NCBI GenBank assembly: GCA_945910005.1
Contig: OX246740.1
Span: 48,536,617 to 48,600,616 of the forward strand
Direction: 5' to 3'
DNA: 64,000 nucleotides
Source: Isoperla grammatica
Taxonomy: Eukaryota; Arthropoda; Insecta; Plecoptera; Perlodidae
The first letter of the stretch is position 1. Each line of letters starts with the position of its first letter. This document shows positions 1 to 10,661 of this stretch, one piece after another. The notes below the pieces were generated by a model. The model made no database searches and was not told the origin of the DNA. It was given only the letters and a program-made list of their open reading frames with translations. Position numbers and translations under genes: made by a program.

Positions 1-1240
1 ATATTTTATCCCAGACTTTAAGGCTCATTAACAAATACAATTCACAGACAAAACAACACAACACAACATACAAATAAATAAATACTGCTTCAAGAGTAAA
101 TACTGCTACCATAAATACTGCTACTAAATACTGCTACTAAACACTGCTTCACTACATCATAATTGAAACACGAATAACAGATTCTATCTATATTCTTACT
201 CACTTCTCATACGAGCAAACAATCACTTCACGAGTCCGTCTAAATGACTGAGTGCGCATTTGTGTTTTCTGTGAGTATTCATGTACGTATTTGTGTACCA
301 GCTCATAACAGTGATGTGTACTCTCAATTTATACGACAACCACTTGCCGAGGTAGTATGACCTAGATGTCGAGTACCTCGTTAAACACATCAAATAAACA
401 AATACGACTGCCACAAATGACACAATGTGTCTGTGGAGCGACGCTCCGTGCTTCTACTAAGGGCGAACCTTCTATGCTTCACGGTTCTTGCAGTACAATA
501 AAACTAATGTTGGTGACTTTCGTGAAATGTGTTCAGGAATAAACACCTGGTAACACTGGAGACATATCTATACTGAATATTACTGTCATTAAGCTGTATA
601 TGCCTCTTGTATTTTATAGCATACCCCAAGTAACTTATATCTGAAGAATAATTATGCTAATGGTATGTCCATACACAGTCATGTCACAGTCATAGCAAAA
701 CTAGAAGTCTTAATTTTAAGATGATCTTGAGAAAACCATTTTAGCGGATAACGTTAACTTTTTCCAAAATGTTATGTTTTGTACTTTTGTAACGTTTATG
801 TTAACATCTGTAATCGGCTGTTATAATGTCATCAAACTTTGACGTGTTTTATATAAGTGATGCGTTACTTCTTCTTCTAGTCTCGTTTTAAAATGAGATT
901 GTTTGTTCATAAAGTTACAATTCGTTTTTTTCACCTATTCAGTGAATTTTCCACATGCATTGTGTATTATTGTCGTAATAACTTCTTTGTGCATATAAAA
1001 TGCTTACAATGTTCTCTTCTAAGAAATCAATTATCAGACTATAATTTGTTTGGGCTAAATTAAGAAATAAATAACTATCTAACTGTATTTGAAATTATAG
1101 AGGCATCGTATATCAAAATAATAATACCTTTATGGAGTTGTTGTTATAAGAAAGGGTTATGTTTTGAAACTGTGTCCATTGGGAGAAAGGATGAGGGTTG
1201 AAGGATACATCTCTAATAAAGTACACAGTCAGTTGCGGTA
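1..1240. other. AT-rich region downstream of cuticular gene A
   Basis: No gene seen. A short imperfect tandem of 'aaatactgctacta' lies at about 80-150. Small open frames here have no recognisable domain and no splice context. Confidence 0.5.
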
Positions 1241-1247
1241 AAATTGT

Positions 1248-1253
1248 TTTATT
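1248..1253 (-). terminator. polyadenylation signal of cuticular gene A
   Basis: AATAAA on the minus strand, about 640 bp below the stop codon of gene A. The surrounding sequence (about 1235-1340) is conserved in the same place below gene B (about 9760-9860), which supports a shared 3' UTR end. A GA-rich tract at about 1864-1881 lies in the 3' UTR. Confidence 0.6.
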
Positions 1254-1888
1254 TTCCCTTTTTCACACAAAATAAATATTGTATAAAAAAGTTTTATAGA
1301 ATGTACAAAAATATTGAAAATAAAAGTTTTTATGGCAAATGAGAAGAGGTCGAGATGGGAGTACTTCAATGACGGGACGAAAATAAGTTAAGACTGAATT
1401 TCTTGAGTTGAAGGTATGATAATGTGGTATCACCATTTTGTTTGTAGAACGCCATTCGAAACTATTTTATCGAAATATGTCGTATTGTATCCCAGAGACC
1501 GTAATGTAAAAGATGTTTATTTTTTGTATCCCGTAAATTTTCCACGCATCGAAAGATTGATGTTCTTCAATGCATTCTTAGTGTGTCGGGATATCATTAC
1601 TTTTTATGTACATAATGGTGTAATTCAAGATGGAAAACAGAACACCAATGTATATTTGACATTGATTTGTCTCTACAGGTTGTATCGGTGGTAAAAGATT
1701 TCTGTTATGTTTTTGGGAGAAATCGTAATGTATCGTCGTTGATATTTCATGTCAAATATTGGTCTTGTATACATTTTGACTAGTTGTTCTCACTAAGTAT
1801 TACAAAAATACAGTGATAATACTTTTACAGGACGGTCTGTGGTACTAGTTTATCATGGCGTGTGTGAGAGAGAGAGAGATAGAGGTTC

Positions 1889-2146
1889 TTAGTGGTGGAT
1901 TCCGTATCCCAGACCAGCGCCGTAGCTGAGTCCAGAGCTGTAGCCCAGACCGGAAGAGTACCCAAGACCGCGACCGGCGTAACCGAGACCGGAAGAGTAT
2001 CCGAGACCGGAAGAGTATCCGAGACCGACGCGGGCGATGGGGGCAGCGGCGTACCCGAGTCCAGAGTATCCGTTACCGGCGTAGCCAAGACCGGAGTATC
2101 CGAGTCCGTGGCTGGCGTAGGAGACGACGGGGGCGGCAACGGCGAC
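1889..2146 (-). CDS. gene A exon 5 (last coding exon)
   Basis: Opens after a pyrimidine-rich acceptor ending CCAG and reads VAVAAPVVSYASHGLGY, then SSGLGY repeats, to TAA at 1891-1889. 86 codons including stop, five more than in paralogue B, because GLGY units differ in number. Confidence 0.85.
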   Translation of the reverse strand, partial: VAVAAPVVSYASHGLGYSGLGYAGNGYSGLGYAAAPIARVGLGYSSGLGYSSGLGYAGRGLGYSSGLGYSSGLSYGAGLGYGIHH

Positions 2147-5100
2147 CTGGAAGAGAGGATAGACACGTCACAACACTGTAGAACACATGTTGCCATTTGG
2201 ACAAGATCCACAGGTGTTTGTTTAGCACACTTTTAATGACAGCGCTCAACAACACTGGCTTGGCTACATACTTTGAAATAAAATAGTATCACACAACTTA
2301 AAATTATTGTTGAATCAATTCACAAACAGTTGCCTCCAGAAATCCATTAGTGTTTGGGTTGAGGAGTAGTGACAAGTTATTGGTATGTGTTAAGGCTCAG
2401 TTTGTTTTAGGATTGTTTTAAAAAGTACTCTAATTCCAAATTAATATAAAAATGTGGCTTTCTAACAAAAACATGACAAGACATAATTATCTTATGCAAT
2501 ATAAGGCCACGACTTGTAGATGATTTTATGTCTACACTTGTGTTTTGTAATTCATATATAAAGTAGGTTGAATTGACGTAGAAACAAGAATGTTCTAACA
2601 TTATAAGACATGGGCTTTATTTTATTTGTAGATCGATTATTATGGATATTCAAAGCAATATAATGTGTGAAAAAATGTATCATTGTGTTTGAGAGTTAGT
2701 CAAATGTGTATTTTGTATTTACCTTAGCGACGGGTGCGGCGTATCCAAGACCGGAATATCCCAGACCTCCATATCCTAGTCCGTGTCCTCCATAAGCGAC
2801 AGCGGGGGCGGCATAACCTCCGTAGCTCACCTACAGGACAAGCATTCACATTAGTACACGACTACAAGTAGGGGTTTTACATTTCTATAATCAATGGCGT
2901 CGATTTATATTATATATCATTGTGGACTATACTGTCAACTCTCTTCGCGGTCTTTCAGTATTAGTTACTGTTTAGCCAAATTGTGGTGTATTTCCTATTT
3001 TGATTTCAATTGTGAAAGCAAAGGTAAGTACATAACTGGATATTGGCAGCATTGGCAAGTAAACCAATACGTTAATCTAACAACTCATCATACAATACAT
3101 TGGCAAACTTCTCTAATTCTTGGTTTGTTTAACACTTTCTGGGTAAGGAGTTACGTTTTATTTTTTTAGGTATGCCTATAGTGTGTTAAATGGAAAAACT
3201 ACTAAAAATGTACAAATGTGTCTTACAACATCAACGTTTTAAGAATGGTGAGGGTCACATTGTCAGATACATTTAACACAATCTGTGACCGAAAAACAAA
3301 CAAAATCTGTAATTCTTCATTGAAATGATTTCTTTGTGTTAATAAATTTAAAAAAATTAAGCGTGATGATGTATCTACATGAGTGTATGACGCCTTCTTA
3401 CCCTAGATGCGACGGCGACGGGGGCGGCGTGGACAATGGGGGCGGCGTGGACGACGGGGGCGGCGATGCCGTGTCCGTATCCAAGACCTGCTCCGTATCC
3501 CAGACCTGTGCACAGAAACACACAGTGTTATGTCATGATACCTGTAGATTCTCAGCTATTGGGCACAGTGTGAGAATAGGTTTAAACGGTCCACATGCTT
3601 TGAAAAGATACATTGCTTCAAAATTGCTATTGTTTATGTAATGATTGAGAATTTAGATAAGAGCTGTTATTTAAGAATTATCAGTCTGTATTCTGAATGC
3701 AGGAAATAACACGAATTACCTTTATAATAAGACAAAACTTTTGTGTATAATACTTGTAGTAAGTTTGGACATTTAAACAAAAAATGATACAGGTTTTCCA
3801 ACTACTTGTAAACTACCTAATAGTAAGCGTTTTTTCCATGTCTGCATTCACGTTTAATATGAAGTTGAGTATTGAAATAAATTTTGAAAGGAACAACGAT
3901 AATATTTGTGACTATAAGATGTAATGGTAACTGAATTGTTTCTCAAAGTAAACTGTTTTTGCAAACTGTCTTACCTCCAGCGTATCCCAGGCTGCTGCCA
4001 TATCCCAGGCTGCTGCCGTATCCCAGACCTCCAGCATATCCTAGACCGCTGCCGTATCCCAGACCTCCGGCGTACCCCAGACCACCACCATAGCCGACAC
4101 CGACGACTCCTCGCTTCTCAGTCTTCTTCTCAACATCAGCAGCGAAGGCTGACACGGCCAAAGCCAGAACGATGCAAGTCTGAAACAAACAGAGACAATC
4201 TCGTCAAAATACAGTCTACACTCATTTTTAAAACATTAATAGTTAGTAACTCGTATTTAAAGCCATTATTTTGTTACGATAAAATGATTCGGTTTTGATC
4301 GCGAACCTTCGTTTAATTTATTTGCTGTACAGCGGAAGAGTGTTTAGTTTATACGGCTGTTAGGCAACTAATTGCCAGAAATCCATTTTGATTACAAAAC
4401 AAATATAGAATCAAAACGGAACTTTACGCATCACCTATTAGTTTGACGGTGAATAATAATTATTGTTTGTTTGAAAAGAAAAAAAATTATTTTGTTACCA
4501 AACAAGTCAAAACGTTTATTTAGTACATCTTCTATGGCTTTGATAAAACAAGTAAGTAAATTTGATCAGTTTAGCTTCTAGTTGACAGAATATCTACATG
4601 TCTAAAGACTTAAAGCATCGGATAGACTTTAAACCGGTCTTACGGCTAATATCAAGTTCAACATTACTTCCACTTTCAATCTTTGCAAACGACTTGTTGT
4701 TCTTTATAACAAGAACAACTTTATATTATATGCACCACACTTCTAATTAAGTATATGTAATTATTATACTATGTGCACACAATTAATTTATGATAACATC
4801 CTCTTTTAAGTGGTTTAATTTAATTCAAACGTACTTTGTTCGCGATTATATTTTAAATAATGAAGGCCAATGCCTCATTTTTTAAACATTGTTCGTTTGG
4901 TTCTTTATTTTAAGAATAACAAAAATATTTTTTAAATGAAAATGAAAAGTGAATCTAAAATGTTGCTAACACTTATTCCCTCAAGGGTCTGTTTTTTCTC
5001 GTGATAGTTAAGTATCATTATAGTACATTCATTGACAATATACTTTAACACTGCAATAAAATATGATATAACAAACAAATCTCTTAGATAACGTTTCTAC

Positions 5101-5225
5101 GAAAATGGAAATTTCAAAAAATAAAAACTTCTAACGGCATTTTAGCAGACTCGATCTATTTCCTGTTGTTCGATACATAAAAGACACCAGCTAAACAAGG
5201 AGAGAAAACTTACCAAGGTATTCAT
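1889..5225 (-). CDS. Gly-Tyr/AAPV-rich cuticular protein, paralogue A (proximal first exon form)
   Basis: Secreted low-complexity structural protein, probably of insect cuticle. Exons in order of translation: 5214-5225, 3975-4179, 3402-3505, 2723-2830, 1889-2146; all introns have GT-AG ends and phases join (0, 1, 0, 0) into 228 residues ending GYGIHH-stop. Residues 1-18 (MNTLTCIVLALAVSAFAA) form a signal peptide; a basic segment with KKTEKR follows, then GLGYAGG/GLGYGSS repeats, a VHAAP-type AAP segment (exon 3), a YGGHGLGYGGLGYSGLGYAA segment (exon 4) and a SSGLGY-rich tail (exon 5). No Rebers-Riddiford chitin-binding motif is visible, so this is glycine-rich/AAPA-type rather than CPR. Splice structure is read directly; the cuticle role is inferred from composition. 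Silk, chorion or another extracellular matrix protein remain possible. Confidence 0.82.
2723..2830 (-). CDS. gene A exon 4
   Basis: 36 codons, phase 0 at both ends, acceptor CTGTAG and donor AAG/GTAAAT. Reads VSYGGYAAPAVAYGGHGLGY onward to AAPVAK. Nine codons shorter than the equivalent exon of gene B. Confidence 0.85.
3402..3505 (-). CDS. gene A exon 3
   Basis: 104 bp, entered in phase 1 and left in phase 0 (donor AGG/GTAAGA). Encodes GLGYGAGLGYGHGIAAPVV followed by two HAAP units and VAVASR. Confidence 0.83.
3975..4179 (-). CDS. gene A exon 2 (signal peptide core and GLGY repeats)
   Basis: 205 bp between a TTTCAG acceptor and a GTAAGA donor. Supplies the hydrophobic core TCIVLALAVSAFAA, the charged DVEKKTEKR linker and about seven GLGY units. 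Same length as exon 2 of gene B. Confidence 0.87.
5214..5225 (-). CDS. gene A proximal 12-bp coding exon 1 (MNTL)
   Basis: ATG AAT ACC TTG followed by GTAAGT. It only makes sense spliced to exon 2, where it completes the signal peptide. An equivalent exon is present in gene B. Confidence 0.75.
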
Positions 5226-5239
5226 GATGTGTTCTGTGT

Positions 5240-5292
5240 GTGTAGTTCTGAACAACTAAAGCACTTCAACAAAATACTCCTCTTTTTATGCA
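5240..5292 (-). promoter_or_regulatory. proximal promoter of gene A
   Basis: Minus-strand ATAAAAAG at 5289-5282 lies 64 bp before the ATG, and an initiator-like TTCAGAAC sits near 5255, giving a short 5' UTR. This spacing matches the stronger distal promoter. Confidence 0.5.
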
Positions 5293-5857
5293 GAGCTACA
5301 CAAGGTCTTAAAATTATCAGCGGTGAAATGTCTTTATATGACCATTCATCGCAGCCTATACCCATTCATCAGTGTAAAATAACCGGTATAGTTTGCTCAT
5401 GTTTCGTGTAATACTAAGGTGTCTGCATGAATGTATTAACATATGGATTTGAGAAAGTATTGTGATATTGCTAATAAGCAGGTGATATTATATTGCAAAA
5501 TGTGCAATTCAAATTTATTTCGCAATACTACGTCTGAATAAGCTAAATCAAAAAAATTTTAAGACCGATCGCATCTGAAAATTTTGGAAAACTGACTTAG
5601 TTTCCGTTCGTTTTTTCATGTAATGCTACGCCCAATGTATTTCTTTCAAGATTAGTATTTGAACCGAAGTAAAAACGCTGGAAAAAAAATATGTTGACTC
5701 TAGGTTAATAGAAACATATTTCCGTTATCATCCGATTTAATATACAAAGTATAATTTGTTTGAAAATATTATTTAAAAAAATGAATCTTGTTAGTAATTT
5801 AGTCCGAGTATAGATACTAGTTTTTGGTAACTCCACCCAAGCACTCTTTAAACTCAC

Positions 5858-5869
5858 CAGAGTGTTCAT
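5858..5869 (-). CDS. gene A distal alternative coding exon 1 (MNTL)
   Basis: ATG AAC ACT CTG followed by GTGAGT: a second 12-bp first exon encoding the same four residues with synonymous differences, in phase with exon 2. Using it would skip the proximal exon and yield an identical protein. Confidence 0.7.
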
Positions 5870-5898
5870 GATGATTGTAGTGATTCGTCCTGTGTTGA

Positions 5899-5934
5899 AC
5901 TGATACTTGTCGAAGTTCTACCAGGGTATTTATA
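5899..5934 (-). promoter_or_regulatory. distal TATA + initiator promoter of gene A
   Basis: TATAAATACC (5934-5925) followed about 30 bp later by TCAGT (5903-5899), an arthropod-type core promoter. The ATG of the distal exon follows about 30 bp downstream. The block is almost identical at gene B (14719-14754). Confidence 0.78.
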
Positions 5935-5944
5935 CGATATTCTT

Positions 5945-8900
5945 AGGCCCCACGTTCCCCTGTGTTATAGCAATGTCCTGCCTACAGTATAGGCAACACG
6001 ATAGCCCCCCCCCCCCCCCTGCCACTTCCTAGACCTCACCTCGCCACGGAGAGAAAGGACCGGAGCTTCGTTCGCGTCAATATTCCATACAACTCCAAAC
6101 GTACTGGAGGTATTTTTTACTGTACTGTCGAGTTTTCTATGAATTAATGTGTAGATAGAAACATCCGTCTTATCTTGTATTTTGTGACTAGTTGTCATAA
6201 CATTACGCATAGTGGCTGTTGTGTAGACTAGAAGTGAATAGTTTGCTTGATTTTGTGTTCATAACCGGTGTTATTTTAGCGTTGAAGAAAAGTGAGAAGA
6301 TGTTAATTAAACTCTTGCCAAAATAATTAGTTGATAATGCGTTCAATGTAAATAGACAAAAGGACGAATTTTCAGCAGTGTCTTTGTAGCCATAATAGCA
6401 ACAAAACACATTATATATGGTATAAATTTTTCGTTCTGAAAATTGGTTCTTGTAATTGAGTGGCTTAACCATGGATAAACAATACATACATGTTTTTATG
6501 TTATGTTATTTGATTTATTTGAACAAAGCTCGATTCCTCAAATAGAATTAATTTCCTAAATAATCGTGAACAATCTATGAATCGATTATCTACTTAATTA
6601 TATAATAACTCACTTAAAATAGAAAAACGAACACAAATCGTGTTCATAGTGTTTGTTAATATTATGTGAGGTCTTTATTTCTCGGTTTAGATGGAATCGC
6701 CCAAATGTTGGTAAAAACGTTCGTAAATTTCAAGTTCTAAAACACGCAACGAATCATACTTTCATTTAACAAAAAAGTTTGTAGTATTCGTCTCCGTTCG
6801 GTCATAACTTATAAAATAACGTACTTAGAACATAATTATTTGTTGTTCATGTACTGGAATTTTTCAACAATCATTGTTTTCAAACATACAATTATAAGAA
6901 ATTGTACATTAGTAAATGTACCTTATTTTATTTTGATATTAAATTGTATTTTCTTGAATTTAAGTTTGTATTGATAAAATTGGATCAATTTGTTTTGAAA
7001 CAATAACAAAGAAGGTTTATTTTTCTATTTCATTTTAACTACTTATGAATGGAAACTACTATGACCAAACAGATACATATGACAAACCTTATCTATTTGT
7101 ATTTTATTCATATGACTATTATCATTGAAGTTTCAGACAACTCCATATTTTTATTTTGTGTTTAAATTAATAATTAATAATTGAAACTACTTACACGAAA
7201 AAATAAACATAATGAACAACCTTTTCAAATGTATTATTATACTGAGAGAGATAGAAGTATAAGATAATGTTTTCGCAAGAATATTATTTCCCCCCGGTGA
7301 CAGCTGCATCGTTATTATTCATATCGGCGATATACACACGTTACATATTTGCAAGAAAACTATCGGTCAAACGCGTTGTGTGCCTTACGCAACACGATCC
7401 GAACATAATACGATGTGTAGATACCATCCAGTGAGACACATAATTAGGTCATGTGAACAACGCCCTGTTCGTAACATGTGAACAACCCGCTCGTCCACTC
7501 CAGATCCGATACAGTTTCGACAACGTCTGAGATGTGTCGGAAGCCGTTTTAATTGTCGCTCTATGTTTTCGCAAGTGGCATTTAGTGCCGATAGCATAAA
7601 CCACTTTATGGCAACACACAAAGGATATCGGTTGTTATCAGATTTGGGATAAACGTTTATATAAACATCTGTCTTCCTTGTGTACGCACGCAATGTCTAT
7701 AAGAACTGATTTTCATCGGGAGAGGGTAGGGGGGGGGGGGGGGAGGAGGGGTATTAATATTATTGTCTACACAATCAGTGTTACAAGAACTGATTTTCAG
7801 TGGGGGACACAATAGCATGTATTGTTCTTCATTGCTATGATGTCTCCAAAGTCATCGTTTGTGCATATTAGCCAGTATCACATCAATTTCGAAACTTAAA
7901 AATATCCAAGTCCGATCCGGGAATCGAACCATGGATATCCAGCATTGGAAGCAGGAATGAACCCCGATGAAATCATTTCCGGGAACAGTTGTTGTGCTAG
8001 TTTGAATGATCGCTTTGAACATTCCGAAAAGCTGGTCATTTTTTACTGTTTTAAGTTATAGTGTAGTACCATGTTGGTTGCCAAATCAAGAAGTTGTGGG
8101 ATGTGCCAAGGAACAATAAAACTAACATTGCAACAGATTACAATGAATTGTTATTTTTTAACCTTGTGATCTCTGCTATGTGATCAATCATTTAAAAGCT
8201 AATAAATTATGTTGCCCTTTAGTGTATAATGTTATAGAGAGTGGCGGCTTAAATGTGTAAAACGATTTGAATAAACATAATGCATTGAAAGATCACGGTT
8301 ATTTTTAACTATGTAGGCATAGAAATTGATACTTCAACTAAATTAATCTATAGTTATATATATATATATATATGGGCACCGTAAAAAGATACATTTACAA
8401 AAGTGTATATACTAAATGAAAATAAATTACAAAGACACAATATGGATCCGTAAAATAATGCAATACAATCATTTAGTTTTGTTTCAAAATTAAAAATATT
8501 TACGAATTTGATCATGCACATACGATAGGGTGATCACATTCTCAAATTCATAATACTTATTTATAGTGAACAAAAACATATTCCGTTATTAAAACAGATT
8601 ATACTCTGTACTCATTGAGATTGAGAGCTGGATTGTTCGCTGTGTTTTAAATCCCCTGACAAAAATAAGTACGTGTGTTTTAAATCCCCTGACAAAAATA
8701 AGTACGTTGACAGTTTCAGTTTGATAAAATTGTTTCTTTCCTTTCATTTCCTTTATATGTTTAAAGCCTCAAAAATAATTGTAATGTGCTCTTCTACTGA
8801 AGAATTGTCTAAATCACAAATTTGAGGTTATTTCAGAAGATTAAACTACTGTAGTAAATTTATCGTTAAATACCAACATACTACACTGTATCTATGTCAA

Positions 8901-9740
8901 GTTTATAGTCTTTTCTTTCCCCTCGCATGCGATTTACATATCTCAACGTTTTCAGCATTTATCATTTAAAATAATATCATTGCTGATGTGACATGTTAAT
9001 ATTTGTTTTCCCCACAGTTTACTGTTCAATATCAATATAATATGTAACAAAATGTATCATTGTTCTTCATTCTGACATCGTACAGATCGAGAAGTGCTCA
9101 ATAGTTGATACGAAGATTTTCACATTCATACTTGCCGACATAGAAAACATTGCGCAAGGTTCACGTATGCCCCAATTTGATCAGTCATACCGATGCTAAT
9201 TCTGTTCCAAATAAACTGTTGCAACATTGTTTGTTAGATCCACGTGTGTTGGTAGTCGGGGGCATTTTACTGGTTTCTATCTCCATTTCGATCACTATAA
9301 GAACACTTTTCACCCAGAGAGGAAATTGTATTTTCTTCGATTGCATCAAAATGTTGATAACGTGGCTATGTACTTTATAAAATTCAATTTTTATCGAAAT
9401 AAACTGTAATTTTATTTTATATTCCAGTTTCTTTATCATCACTATCTCCCGTTCAATATCTATATTTTCATTTTATTTGCCATTCTCTCAAGCAATTGTT
9501 ATTCTTTTCTCGCGATTATAAACTCTTCTCGGGGTTTCACTACTATTCGATTCTTCCACGTTGCTTTTAGTTCTATAATACGATGGTGTTATTTTGTTGA
9601 AAATAACGATGAGTTTCCGAGTAGAAAATCGTATTTTATGACAACGACGTAGATTTGGACATATGATATAGATGGAAATGGGTTTCATTTGTCTGTGTGC
9701 CTATATGGTATAAAGAGGATATGGGTATTTGGACAAATAT
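5945..9740. other. spacer between cuticular paralogues
   Basis: No gene recognised. Homology with the gene B upstream region continues to about 6070 (shared 'tgccacttcctagacctcacctcg' block). Holds a C run at about 6005-6019, a G run at about 7730-7742, a short AT run near 8357-8373 and a 33-bp direct duplication at 8642-8707. A tRNA-like B-box (minus strand, about 7915-7935) suggests a decayed SINE. Confidence 0.5.
8642..8707. repeat. 33-bp tandem duplication (2 copies)
   Basis: Two adjacent identical copies starting GTGTTTTAAATCCCCTGAC at 8642 and 8675. Confidence 0.9.
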
Positions 9741-9773
9741 AACATAAATTGTACATAATTGCGGCAAAATCAT

Positions 9774-9779
9774 TTTATT
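9774..9779 (-). terminator. polyadenylation signal of cuticular gene B
   Basis: Minus-strand AATAAA about 640 bp past the stop of gene B, in sequence collinear with the gene A 3' end. Confidence 0.6.
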
Positions 9780-10418
9780 TTCCCTTTTCACACAAAATAA
9801 ATATTACAGAAAAATCATTTATAAATGTATAAAAAAAACATCGAAAATAAAATTATTTATGGCAGAATGAGATTCGGGTTGAGACGTGTGTAATTTCATG
9901 AAGGGACGAAGATAAGTTAAACGATTGACTTGTTCAAGATGAAGACATGAGAATGAGAGATCACTCACTTGTTTTAAGAACACCATTCAAAACTATTCCA
10001 TCGAAATGTGTGTATTACTGTTGTAGTCCAGAGACCGAAATGTAAAAAGGTAGTAAAACTTTGTTTTTTAAATCCCGAATACATTGAAATGTTTGTTTTA
10101 GTCAATGTGTTTGTTTAGTATTTCGGGTTGATAATTACTGTATGTACATAGATTTAATTTCAGTCAGCAATCACGTGTACACCAATACATATTTGACAAT
10201 TTCTCTCAAAATGTTTTTGACAATGGATAGCTTCGTTTCGAAGCTAACTGTCAAAACCATTTTTTAATCAATTGGTATTTGAAGTCTTATAATTCTATTG
10301 GTGAACAGTTTTTATAGATGTTTTATGGCTGAGTATTAAAAAGACAAAGTACTTTTACAAGACGGTCTGTGGTACTAGTTTATCATGGCGTGTAAGAGAG
10401 AGAGAGAGATAGAGGTTC

Positions 10419-10661
10419 TTAGTGGTGGATTCCGTATCCCAGACCAGCGCCGTAGCTGAGTCCAGAGCTGTAGCCCAGACCGGAAGAATATCCAAGACCG
10501 TGACCGGCGTAACCGAGACCGGATCCGTAGCCGAGACCGACGCGGGCGATGGGGGCAGCGGCGTACCCGAGTCCAGAGTATCCGTGACCGGCGTAGCCGA
10601 GACCGGAAGAGTATCCGAGTCCGTGGCTGGCGTAGGAGACGGCGGGGGCGGCGACGGCGAC
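10419..10661 (-). CDS. gene B exon 5 (last coding exon)
   Basis: 81 codons including TAA; acceptor CTTCTAG. Ends in the same SYGAGLGYGIHH tail as gene A. Confidence 0.85.
   Translation of the reverse strand, partial: VAVAAPAVSYASHGLGYSSGLGYAGHGYSGLGYAAAPIARVGLGYGSGLGYAGHGLGYSSGLGYSSGLSYGAGLGYGIHH

Noticed and set aside
1892..2236. Plus-strand 114-codon frame, and equivalents at 10422-10736 and 12705-12980
   Set aside because: Antisense shadows of the cuticular protein exons; the minus-strand frames carry the splice sites and the repeats.
1889..5225. Molluscan shematrin-type shell protein
   Set aside because: Gly-Tyr repeats are similar, but AAP(V/A) segments, the TCAGT core promoter and the arthropod-type innexin nearby favour insect cuticle; not fully excluded.
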